From contig NZ_JAKRMU010000007.1 of NCBI RefSeq assembly GCF_022345965.1, forward strand, positions 56,122 to 120,121: a stretch of DNA of 64,000 nucleotides. Reading direction: 5' to 3'. The notes beneath the pieces are model-generated. The model did not search any database, was not told where the DNA came from, and was given only the letters and a program-made list of their open reading frames with translations. Both the position numbers and the translations under genes were made by a program. How positions within the stretch are numbered: the first letter of the stretch is position 1; every line of letters begins with the position of its first letter. The DNA is from Corynebacterium sp. ACRQK. GTDB taxonomy: Bacteria; Actinomycetota; Actinomycetes; Mycobacteriales; Mycobacteriaceae. Shown piece by piece: positions 36,849 through 45,200 of the stretch.

Positions 36849-37193
36849 TTAGCCCAGGAAGCCGTTGTACTTCAGGAAGTTGTAGGCCGGAGCAACGATC
36901 AGGCCCAGGACGGAAGCAGCTGCAGCAGCGATGCCACCACCGACGAAGATCTTGGTCCACAGAGGCAGGTCATTCTTGTCCTCGCCGTCGTACTTCGGGT
37001 TCAGCCAGTTACCGACCTGGTCACCGGTGAAGTCATCCCACCAGCCCAGCTTCTCCTTCAGGTCGGAGGAGCCGGAGAGGGACGAAGCCGGGGTGTCGTT
37101 CTGGTTCTCCTGAGCGGAAGCAACGGAAACGCCGGAGATGGCAACGGTGGTAGCAGTAGCAACAGCCAGAGCTGCGTTGCGGAACTTACGCAT
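36849..37193 (-). CDS. Small secreted membrane-associated protein B (tandem paralogue)
   Basis: The 114-residue protein begins MRKFRNAALAVATATTVAISGVSVASAQ, close to the start of protein A (MKNFRKAALAIATASSVALAGTAVASAE), so the two probably arose by duplication. The mature part is acidic and polar, with a LGWWDDFTG segment and a final hydrophobic helix (IFVGGGIAAAAASVLGLIVAPAY) followed by NFLKYNGFLG. The gene has GAAAGG 8 nt before its ATG and is first of the pair. No known domain was recognised. The exported part is short and could be a surface-exposed coat or pore component, but this is speculative. Confidence 0.72.
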   Translation of the reverse strand: MRKFRNAALAVATATTVAISGVSVASAQENQNDTPASSLSGSSDLKEKLGWWDDFTGDQVGNWLNPKYDGEDKNDLPLWTKIFVGGGIAAAAASVLGLIVAPAYNFLKYNGFLG

Positions 37194-37699
37194 CTGAAAT
37201 GCCTTTCTGTAAGTGTGAGTGGTTCGAAGTCAAGGACTTCACTTAAGTTTCTCTTGGCTCCTTGATCGCCGCTCACTTTTCCATGAGAGATTCCGGCTAC
37301 GAAGCTGTTGAAACGCTGGCAAGTCCTAACAGATAGCAACCTTAACAGGGAATTTAGGATTTCGCTAAGTAGGGGAGCGTCCTTCTTGGTGATATGTGTC
37401 ACTTACGGTAAAGTCCTTGGGAACTTTTTCTGAATCCCACGTCATTCCCCCAGGTATATGCATAAAGTTATGTCGATATGAACTCTTTGTGCCTGCTTCA
37501 CATTAGGGGGTGAATTAAGGGGGTGAAAGGGGTGTGTCTGCTCGAGATTCTTAGAATCTGAGGGAAGGCGCGACTATTCGGCGCACAGTCCCACCTCAGT
37601 TTTCGTTCACCCGCACTTAAACCCCGTTAACCTAGAACTGCCCGCAAGATCACCTGAAGGTCACTTCCTGTTCACCTGTCAATTGTAGATTTGCCTGCT
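37194..37699. promoter_or_regulatory. Divergent regulatory region between small secreted proteins and ugd
   Basis: The 506 bp contain no credible gene. They include a perfect palindrome AGATTC-TTA-GAATCT (37545-37559), purine-rich direct repeats of GGGGGTGAA (37504-37528), and near ugd an array of TCAC repeats with 11-bp period, listed separately. The density of repeats suggests control by more than one regulator. The unusual length for this compact region supports a regulatory role. Confidence 0.5.
37605..37691 (+). promoter_or_regulatory. PhoP/OmpR-type 11-bp direct-repeat array and -10 box of ugd
   Basis: TCACCTG (37650), TCACTTC (37661) and TCACCTG (37672) begin exactly 11 bp apart; weaker related units GTTCACC and GTTAACC lie at 37605 and 37626. 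Direct repeats with an 11-bp period are the known target layout of PhoP/PhoR-type response regulators in actinobacteria. The last unit lies 7 bp from a -10-like TAGATT (37686-37691), which is 8 nt from the ATG at 37700, so the transcript may be leaderless. This fits activation from the -35 position. Confidence 0.6.
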
Positions 37700-39061
37700 A
37701 TGCGTATGACAGTCTTTGGAACGGGATACCTCGGCGCAACCCACGCCGCCTGTATGGCCGAAATGGGCCACGACGTACTCGGAGTCGATGTTGACCCGGA
37801 GAAAATCCAAGCTCTCTCAGAAGGGCGCGTCCCCTTCTTCGAGCCCGGCCTGCCGGAGATCCTCACCCGCAACATCGAAGCCGGCCGCCTGCGCTTCACC
37901 ACCGACTACGCCGAAGCCGCTGAGTTCGCCGATGTCCACTTCATCGGCGTGGGTACCCCGCAACGCAAGGGCTCCTATGCCGCGGACACCACCTATGTAA
38001 ATGCCGTCATCGAAACGCTTGCCCCACTAGCCAAGGGCAATCACACCATCTTCGGCAAGTCCACCGTCCCGGTCGGCACTGCGCACGAGCTGCAGCAGAA
38101 GGCGGATGAGATCGTGGCGGCGTCCCCAAACAATGCCCGACTCACCATCGCGTGGAACCCCGAGTTCCTGCGCGAAGGCCACGCGGTGAAGGACACGCTG
38201 CACCCCGACCGCATCGTCCTCGGCCTCGGCGGCGATAGCTCCAACAGCGACGACCGCGCCGAGCAGCAGCGGGTAGAGGACCTCGCCCGCGAGATCTACG
38301 CCCCCGCACTCGAGGAAGGCACGCCCTTCCTGGTCATGGACTTGCCGACCGCGGAGCTGGTCAAGGTCTCCGCGAACGCCTTCCTGGCCACCAAGATCTC
38401 CTTCATCAACGCGGTCTCGGAGCTGTGCGAGATCGTCGGCGCGGACGTCACCGCACTCGCCGACGCGATTGGCATGGACGAGCGCATCGGGCGCAAATTC
38501 CTCGGCGCCGGCCTGGGCTTCGGCGGCGGTTGCCTGCCGAAGGATATTCGCGCGTTCATGGCGCGCGCAGGTGAGCTCGGCGCGGACCAGGCGCTGACGT
38601 TCCTTCGTGAGGTGGACGCCATCAATATGCGCCGCCGCGAGAAGACAGTAGAGCTGGCGCGCGAAACGCTGGGCGGCTCCCTGATCGGCCGGAACGTGAC
38701 GGTTCTCGGTGCGGCCTTCAAGCCCAACAGCGACGATGTGCGCGATTCGCCGGCCCTGGCCGTGGCCGGCTCACTCTCTCTGAGCGGCGCGAACGTGACC
38801 GTGTACGACCCGCAGGGTATGGAGAACGCAGCGAAGATCTTCCCCACGCTGACCTACGCGCCGAACGTAGAGGAAGCACTCGAAGGCGCGGAGATCGTAA
38901 TCGTGGCAACCGAGTGGAAGCAATTCCAGGAGCTCGACCCGGTAGCCGCCCGCAAGCTCGTGGCCGGTGACAATTCCACCGTGCTGGACGGCCGCAACTG
39001 TCTGCCGCGCAAGGAATGGGAGGCCGCGGGCTGGAACTTCCTGGCGCTGGGCCGGGGTTAG
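37700..39061 (+). CDS. ugd: UDP-glucose 6-dehydrogenase
   Basis: Oxidises UDP-glucose to UDP-glucuronate in two NAD-dependent steps. The 453-residue protein starts MRMTVFGTGYLGATHAACMAEMGHDV (dinucleotide-binding fold). The GVGTPQR loop, the EFLREGHAVKD segment and the catalytic Cys278 in GFGGGCLPKDIRAFM are all present, followed by ETVDS-like DSPALAVAG near the C-terminal domain. An ATG at 37700 or 37706 can be used. dcd is 50 bp downstream on the same strand, as udgA and dcd are neighbours in M. tuberculosis. Glucuronate-containing surface glycan synthesis is the likely use. Confidence 0.94.
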   Translation: MRMTVFGTGYLGATHAACMAEMGHDVLGVDVDPEKIQALSEGRVPFFEPGLPEILTRNIEAGRLRFTTDYAEAAEFADVHFIGVGTPQRKGSYAADTTYVNAVIETLAPLAKGNHTIFGKSTVPVGTAHELQQKADEIVAASPNNARLTIAWNPEFLREGHAVKDTLHPDRIVLGLGGDSSNSDDRAEQQRVEDLAREIYAPALEEGTPFLVMDLPTAELVKVSANAFLATKISFINAVSELCEIVGADVTALADAIGMDERIGRKFLGAGLGFGGGCLPKDIRAFMARAGELGADQALTFLREVDAINMRRREKTVELARETLGGSLIGRNVTVLGAAFKPNSDDVRDSPALAVAGSLSLSGANVTVYDPQGMENAAKIFPTLTYAPNVEEALEGAEIVIVATEWKQFQELDPVAARKLVAGDNSTVLDGRNCLPRKEWEAAGWNFLALGRG

Positions 39062-39111
39062 TACACGGCTAGCTGGCTGCGCACAGCCCCACACCCGCTA
39101 GGCTATAGAGC

Positions 39112-39678
39112 GTGTTACTTTCAGACCGAGATATCCGTGCCGCCATCAACTCCGGCGAGCTGACGATCGACCCCCACGACGATCAGATGGTCCAGCCATC
39201 CAGCATCGACGTGCGCCTCGACGGCCTGTTCCGCGTGTTCAATAACTCCAAGTACACGCACATCGACCCGAAGCAGCCGCAAGAGGAACTCACCACCCTG
39301 GTGGAAGTCCCCGACGACGAGGCCTTCATCCTGCACCCCGGCGAGTTCGTCTTGGGCGCGACCCTGGAATGCTTCGGCATTCCCGCCCACCTGGCCGGCC
39401 GCCTAGAGGGCAAGTCCTCCCTGGGCCGCCTGGGCCTGCTCACGCACTCCACGGCCGGGTTCATCGACCCGGGCTTCACCGGGCACATCACCCTGGAGCT
39501 TTCCAACACCGCCAACCTGCCCATCGCCCTCTACCCGGGCATGAAGATCGGCCAGCTGGCACTTTTCACCATGACTAGCCCGGCGGAAGCCCCCTACGGC
39601 AGTGGCGCCCTGGGCTCCAAGTACCAGGGGCAGCGCGGCCCGACCCCCTCCAAGGCCTACCTGAACTTCCAGAACTAG
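39112..39678 (+). CDS. dcd: dCTP deaminase (probably bifunctional dCTP deaminase/dUTPase)
   Basis: Removes ammonia from dCTP and, in actinobacterial types, also cleaves dUTP to dUMP, feeding thymidylate synthesis. The 188-residue sequence carries [44 protein letters not shown] (active-site Ser/Arg/Glu loop) and the C-terminal [14 protein letters not shown] clamp, typical of the trimeric family. A GTG start has a TATAGA box immediately upstream and no Shine-Dalgarno sequence, so the message may be leaderless. It ends 23 bp from the convergent alaT gene. Confidence 0.93.
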   Translation: MLLSDRDIRAAINSGELTIDPHDDQMVQPSSIDVRLDGLFRVFNNSKYTHIDPKQPQEELTTLVEVPDDEAFILHPGEFVLGATLECFGIPAHLAGRLEGKSSLGRLGLLTHSTAGFIDPGFTGHITLELSNTANLPIALYPGMKIGQLALFTMTSPAEAPYGSGALGSKYQGQRGPTPSKAYLNFQN

Positions 39679-39700
39679 CTGGGGCGCCAGCCTGTAACAG

Positions 39701-40954
39701 CTATTGCCGGTAGCTAGCCAGGAAGTTACCCAAGCGCTCGATCGCGGTGCGTAGGTCACGAGCCCACGGCAGAGTGACCATGCGGAAGTGGTCCGGGGTC
39801 GGCCAGTTAAAGCCCGTGCCCTGCACCAGGTGGATCTTCTCCGAACGCAGCAGGTCGAACATGAACTGCTCGTCGTCGTGGATCTCGTGCACATTCGGAT
39901 CCAGGCGCGGGAAGGCATACAGCGCACCCATCGGCTTCACGCAGCTCACGCCCGGGATCTCGTTCAGCGCCTCGTAAGCGGCGTTGCGCTGCTCCAGCAG
40001 GCGCCCACCCGGCAGCACCAAATCGTCGATGGACTGGCGGCCGGAAATAGCCACCTGGATCGCATGCTGCGCCGGCACATTCGGGCACAGGCGCGTGCCC
40101 GCCAGCACATTCACACCCTCGATGAAGCCCTTCGCATGCCCCTTCGGGCCAGTAACCACCATCCAGCCCGAACGGTAACCCGCCACGCGGTACGCCTTCG
40201 ACAGGCCGTTGTAGGTGATGCACAGCAGGTCCGGGCACAGGGACGCAATGTTGATGTGCTGGGCTCCGTCGTACAGGATCTTGTCGTAGATCTCGTCGGC
40301 CAGGATCAGCAGGGAGTGCTCGCGCGCCACGTCCACGATCTGCTGCAGGATCTCACGGGAGTACACCGCGCCCGTCGGGTTATTCGGGTTAATGACCACG
40401 ATGGCCTTCGTGCGCTCCGTGACCTTCGCCTTGATGTCCTCGATGGAGGGCATCCAGTCGTTCTCCTCATCGCACAGGTAGTGCACGGGGCGGCCGCCGG
40501 ACAGGGAGGTGGAGGCGGTCCACAGCGGGTAGTCCGGGGAGGGGATCAGCACCTCGTCACCGTCGTTGAGCAGCGCCTGCATCGTCATGGTGATCAGCTC
40601 GGATACACCATTGCCCAGGTAGACATCCTCGACGTCGAACTGGGGGAAGCCGGGGATGACCTCGTAGCGGGAGACAATCGCGCGGCGGGCGCTGATGATG
40701 CCCTTCGACGTGGAGTAGCCCTGCGCCGTCGGCAGCGCGGCGATCATGTCGCGCATGATCACATCCGGCGCCTCGAAGCCGAACACCGCGGGGTTGCCCG
40801 TGTTGAGCTTCAGGATGCGGTGCCCGTCGGCCTCCATTCGCTCCGCCTCGGTGTTCACCGGGCCGCGAATTTCGTAGAGGACGTTTTGCAGCTTCGTCGA
40901 TTGATCCAGCGTGCGCAGTTCGCTTGGGCGTTTGGGGGTACTCATTCTCCCCAT
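39701..40954 (-). CDS. alaT: Alanine/valine aminotransferase AlaT
   Basis: A fold-type I PLP enzyme of 417 residues close to C. glutamicum AlaT, which transfers amino groups between pyruvate and glutamate or valine. Diagnostic segments are VLYEIRGPV, LKLNTGNPAVFGFEAPDVI, NPNNPTGAVYSREILQQ, the PLP lysine in TYNGLSKAYRVAGYRSGWM, and the C-terminal GTGFNWPTPDHFRMVTLP. Two nearby ATGs, 40954 and 40945, can start it; neither has a properly spaced ribosome-binding site, although GGGGAG sits between them. The neighbour upstream corresponds to the Fe-S reductase Rv0338c when compared with M. tuberculosis Rv0337c. Confidence 0.93.
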   Translation of the reverse strand: MGRMSTPKRPSELRTLDQSTKLQNVLYEIRGPVNTEAERMEADGHRILKLNTGNPAVFGFEAPDVIMRDMIAALPTAQGYSTSKGIISARRAIVSRYEVIPGFPQFDVEDVYLGNGVSELITMTMQALLNDGDEVLIPSPDYPLWTASTSLSGGRPVHYLCDEENDWMPSIEDIKAKVTERTKAIVVINPNNPTGAVYSREILQQIVDVAREHSLLILADEIYDKILYDGAQHINIASLCPDLLCITYNGLSKAYRVAGYRSGWMVVTGPKGHAKGFIEGVNVLAGTRLCPNVPAQHAIQVAISGRQSIDDLVLPGGRLLEQRNAAYEALNEIPGVSCVKPMGALYAFPRLDPNVHEIHDDEQFMFDLLRSEKIHLVQGTGFNWPTPDHFRMVTLPWARDLRTAIERLGNFLASYRQ

Positions 40955-40982
40955 TGTGCCACTGTGCTTGCTATTTTTATAG

Positions 40983-41002
40983 TTTTTTATTGACGCCCCC
41001 TC
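40983..41002 (-). repeat. Dispersed motif copy upstream of alaT
   Basis: TTTTTTATTGACGCCCCCTC is one of the best T-tract copies of the recurring motif. It lies between the small acidic membrane-protein gene and alaT, close to where an alaT promoter would be expected. Confidence 0.6.
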
Positions 41003-41038
41003 GCGGTTCGGACGGTCGAGGTGTGGCTGTCGGGAGGG

Positions 41039-41902
41039 TTAGTCGTCGTCCGGGGCGGCGTTTTCGTCGTCGTCCGGGGCGCCATTGCCAGGACCGTTGC
41101 CAGCGCCATTGCCGGTGCCGTTTCCGTTGTTGCCGGTGCCGGGGGAGGGGTTGCCACCGGCATCTCCGCCGATGCCACCGGGGCGAGGGGTGCCTCGGTT
41201 TGGCGAGCTGGGGCGCGGTTCGTTATCGCGTGGCGGGCGAGAGGGCTTCGTGCTGCTAGACGGCTCGGAGCTTTCGGATTCGGATTCGGACTCGGTGGGG
41301 GTTTCCTGCTCCGTCTGCACGGGCTCCTGGGGCGCGTAGTAGTTCTGGTTGCCGCCTCCGTAGCCGGGGCCCGCGTCTGGGGTTGGCGGCGTTTCGTCTT
41401 TGTCGTATTTTCCGGTGGTGGTGGGTTTGGGGTATGAGGGTTTCAGCTGCTCAGTGTTGCTAGAGCTTCCGGGGGCGCCGGTTTCCGTGGAGCGCATGGC
41501 GGTGAAGGCGCCGACGGCGACGATGATGGTGGCGATCAGGCCTAGGGTGAGTACCCAGGCCCAGAAAGGCATGATCCCGAAGAACTTTCGGAGGCCCGAT
41601 TTTGGCTTTTCTTCTTCCAGCTCGTCTGGGTTCTCTGGGTCTTCTGGGGTCTCCGGGGACTCGGGGTTTTCCGGGTTGGCTGGGTTTGCGGGGTTCTCCT
41701 GGGCTTCTGGGGTATTGGGGTTAGCGGCCGCGCCCGAGGCTTTGCCAGCAGCCGCGCCACCAGACCCCGCGCCAGCCGCCGTGCTACCGGCGTTTAGGTC
41801 AGAGTCGGTGACAGCCTTCATTACGGAGGTTTCTTCGGCGTCGCTGACGGACTTCCCCGAGTTGAGGGGGTTGTTCTTGTCGTTCGAATCAGCGTCAGTC
41901 AT
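41039..41902 (-). CDS. Low-complexity single-pass membrane protein
   Basis: The 287-residue protein has an acidic N-terminal half containing NPxNPxNP(E/D)xPExP-type repeats at about residues 60-95, one membrane helix (FWAWVLTLGLIATIIVAVGAFTAM, about 112-135), and an exported Ser/Pro/Gly/Asn-rich C-terminal region ending in DDDENAAPDDD. No enzymatic domain is recognised. The DNA is repetitive (TCGGATTCGGACTCGG-like) and the length of the repeats may vary between strains. Placement of the helix predicts a type-II-like orientation with a short cytoplasmic tail. It could be a surface-exposed structural protein. Confidence 0.65.
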   Translation of the reverse strand: MTDADSNDKNNPLNSGKSVSDAEETSVMKAVTDSDLNAGSTAAGAGSGGAAAGKASGAAANPNTPEAQENPANPANPENPESPETPEDPENPDELEEEKPKSGLRKFFGIMPFWAWVLTLGLIATIIVAVGAFTAMRSTETGAPGSSSNTEQLKPSYPKPTTTGKYDKDETPPTPDAGPGYGGGNQNYYAPQEPVQTEQETPTESESESESSEPSSSTKPSRPPRDNEPRPSSPNRGTPRPGGIGGDAGGNPSPGTGNNGNGTGNGAGNGPGNGAPDDDENAAPDDD

Positions 41903-42022
41903 GGAAACCTACCTCTGTCTGTGGGCGTGAGGCTTGTGCGCACGGGTTCTTTCTATGGGATTTCATTCTAGGATATTGCGCGCCGTGGGTACATTCCCAG
42001 CCCCGGGATTGGCTGGAGGGCG

Positions 42023-42137
42023 GATGTCTCAAATCTTCCACTCTGTTTATATAACTATCTCTTTCGTGCAGGTCAGGGCATTTTGACGATGTCGTCATTT
42101 CAGTGAGAAGCGTCAAGAGTGGAAGATTTGGGACATC
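42023..42137. repeat. 115-bp element with 22-bp terminal inverted repeats
   Basis: Bases 42023-42044 and 42116-42137 are inverted repeats matching at 21 of 22 positions, with the single mismatch allowing a G-U pair in RNA. The 71-nt interior contains the perfect palindrome TGACGATGTCGTCA (42084-42097). The layout suits a miniature inverted-repeat element, a structured RNA or a paired operator. A target-site duplication was not seen. No ORF crosses it. Confidence 0.6.
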
Positions 42138-42157
42138 ACGTCGGTGCTGAAAGCAAA

Positions 42158-42198
42158 AGCGGCGGCAAATCCAGCGTTCTGCTGGATCCGCCGCCGCT
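42158..42198 (-). terminator. Terminator of the Fe-S reductase gene
   Basis: The 18-bp arms 42158-42175 and 42181-42198 (reading AGCGGCGGC...GCCGCCGCT) pair with two internal mismatches around a 5-nt loop. On the minus strand the stem is followed by TTTTGCTTT, just past the stop at 42223. Confidence 0.75.
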
Positions 42199-42222
42199 AT
42201 TCAGCGTGTGAGCTAATCGCTT

Positions 42223-45200
42223 TTACTGCGCGCCTGGTGCGCCAGGAGCACCCGGAGCGCCGGGGACGATGTTGGTCAGCTTAATCGGACCGGCATCGTT
42301 GGTTGGCTGTGCCGGCTGTGCCGGTTGTGCTGGCTGAGTCGGTTGTGCTGGCTGAGTCGGAGCTTCTTCTGCCGGAGCCTCCTCGGCCTGTTCGGCTTCA
42401 GCCTGCTCGGCCTCAGTCTGCTCAACTTCAGCTTGTGGCTCCTCGGTCGGAGCCTCTGCCTCAGCAGGTGCTTCGGTCGGAGCCTCAGCCTTCGGATCCT
42501 CTGCCGGGGCAGCAGCGGGAGCAGCAGCTGCAGCCGGAGCTGCAGGGGCCGGTGCACCCGGTGCACCCGGAGTGGTAGCCGTCAGCTTGATCGGACCGCC
42601 ATCCTGTGCGGGCTGAGCCGCCGGTGCTGCCTGCTCTGCCGGTGCTGCCGGTGCGGTTGGAGCTGCCGGAGCGGCCTGCGGAGCCTCAGCGGACTCAGTT
42701 TCAGCCTCTTCCGGTGCGGCTTCCTGTGCCTCTGCCTGGTCCGAGTCGTCGGAAGCTGCGGCTGCAGCGGCGCTAGCGCCGGCTGCAGCGGCACCTGCAC
42801 CAGCGGCGGCAGCCGGAGCTGCGGCCGGGGCGGCAGGAGCACCCGGTGCGCCCGGGGCACCCGGAGCGGTGGCGTTCAGCTTGATCGGGCCACCATCCTG
42901 AGCCGGCTGCGCAGCCGGTGCCGCCGGAGCGGCCTGCTCAGCCTTCGGGGCCTCTGCAGCCTCGTTGGACTCAGCTGCCGGAGCAGCAGGCGCTGCCGGT
43001 GCGCCAGGAGCTGCCGGAGCGCCCGGGGCAGCCGGAGCGTCAGCGGAAGGTGCAGAAGGAGCAGCAGGTGCGCCCGGAGCTGCTGGGGCACCCGGGGCGG
43101 CCGGAGCACCCGGGGCAGCCGGTGCACCAGCGGAAGGTGCCGACGGAGCTGCCGGAGCACCCGGGGCAGCCGGTGCACCAGCGGAAGGTGCCGACGGAGC
43201 ACTAGGTGCACCCGGAGCTGCCGGTGCGCTCGGTGCGGACGGCGCCGCAGCAGCACCCGCAGCGGCAGCGCCGCCAGCAGCAGCCGCGCCACCAGCGGCG
43301 GCAGCAGCTTCCTTCTTCTTCTTAGCCTCTTCAGCCTTGCGCTTCTTCTCCTCGGCAGCCTTCTTCTTGGCTTCCTCTTCGGCCTTGCGCTCGGCTTCCT
43401 CGCGGGCCAGCTTCTCCTCGTCTACCCAGCCACGCTCAGGCGCAACCAGGAACTCCGGAGACTTCGGTGCCGGCAGCTCGCCGTCGACCAGGACGGACTC
43501 GCGGAACATCTGGGCGATATCCAGAACCTGGGTGCGGTCCTGCTTGTTGTCGATGTCGGCCTGACGGTTGTTCACACCGTCGGTCATCATCGTCTTACAG
43601 AATGGGCAGCCGATAGCGATGGCTTCCGAGCCGGTGGCCAGAGCCTCGTCCGTACGGTTCAGGTTGATGCGCTCGCCCAGATCCTCTTCCATCCACATGC
43701 GGGCACCACCGGCACCACAGCAGAAGCCGGTATCGCGGTTGCGCTCCATCTCCACCAGGTTGGCGCCGGAAGCGCCGATCAGCTCACGCGGAGCCTCGAA
43801 GACCTTGTTGTGGCGGCCCAGGAAGCAAGGATCGTGGTAGGTGACCTGACGGCCGTTCTGCGGTGCAGATACCGGCTCCAGGCGACCCTCGCGGATCAGC
43901 TTGTTCAGCAGCTGGGTGTGGTGGACGACCTGGTAGTTACCGCCCAGCTCCGGGTACTCGTTGCGCAGGGTGTTGAAGCAGTGCGCACAGGTAACAACAA
44001 TCTTGCGCTGCTTCGGAGGCACGCCCTCGAAGGCGTTATCCAGCATCTCGATGTTCTGCTCTGCCAGCATCTGGAAGAGGAACTCGTTACCGGCGCGGCG
44101 GGCGGAGTCACCAGTACAGCCCTCGCCCTCGCCCAGCACGGCGTACTTCACGCCGGCGGTGTACAGCAGGTCAGCGACGGCACGCGTGGTCTTTACAGCG
44201 TTGTCGTCGTACACGCCAGCACAGCCAACCCAGAACAGGTATTCGGTGTCGTCGAAGTTCTCGATGTCCTCACCGAAGACCGGCACCTCGATGCCGTCTT
44301 CCTTGGCCTTCTCAATCCAGTCGGAGCGCTTGTTGTTGTTCTGGCCCCACGGGTTGCCCTTGGTCTCCAGGTTCTTGAACAGGCTACCCAGCTCGGTTGG
44401 GAAGTCAGACTCAACCAGCACCTGGTAGCGGCGCATGTCGACGATGTGGTCGATGTGCTCGATGTCCACCGGGCACTGCTCCACACAGGCACCACAGTTG
44501 GTGCAGGACCACAGAACGTCGGGGTCGATAACACCCATCTCGCCCGCAGCGACCAGCTGCAGCAACGGCATGTCCGCGTGGGCGTCAACAGAAGGATCGT
44601 CTAGAACGGCAGTGTCGGTAGCCTCACCGGAGAACATGCCACCTGCGTGGGCGGCGTCCTTACGTGCGGCCTTCAGGTACGGCGCAGACTCGATGGCGTG
44701 GTCGCGCAGGTTGGTGATCAGCAGCTTTGGGCTCAGCGGCTTCGCGGTGTTCCAAGCCGGGCACTGCTCCTGGCAGCGGCCACACTCGGTACACGAGGTG
44801 AAGTCCATCCAGCCCTTCCAGGTGAAGTCGTCGATCTTGCCAACGCCGATCGAGTCTTCCTCCGGGTCTGCGTTTTCCATGGTCAGCATGCGGCCACCGG
44901 AGGTCAGCGGCTTCGCTGCACCCAGTGCGTTGCGGCCGTCGGCGTTGCGCTTCAGGAAGATGTTGAAGAACGCCATGAAGCGGTGCCAGGCAACGCCCCA
45001 CTTGATGTTCATACCGACGATGAACAGCCAGATCATGCCGGACAGCAGCTTGATCAGCGCGAAGATGGAGACCAGCAGCGGGGATTCCGGCAGGAACTTG
45101 GCCAGCTGCATGGTGAAGAAGTCGGTGGCCGCGTGGCCGCCCTCGTAGCTGGCGAAGGTGGCGATCTTGGATGCCTTCACGAACATCATGCCCAGGCCCT

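Larger units (their letters stand above)
41903..42222. promoter_or_regulatory. Gene-free region with inverted-repeat element and terminator
   Basis: This 320-bp stretch, between two minus-strand genes, holds the 115-bp inverted-repeat element (42023-42137) and the terminator of the Fe-S protein gene (42158-42198), both listed separately. The remaining 41903-42022 is where the promoter of the low-complexity protein would lie; nothing more specific was identified. Confidence 0.5.

Noticed and set aside
42325..44604. A 759-codon open frame on the plus strand opposite the Fe-S reductase gene
   Set aside because: It is the complement of a strongly conserved gene with Fe-S motifs and arises from codon bias at high GC. 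Its product (Arg/Ser/Cys-rich, low complexity) resembles no family.
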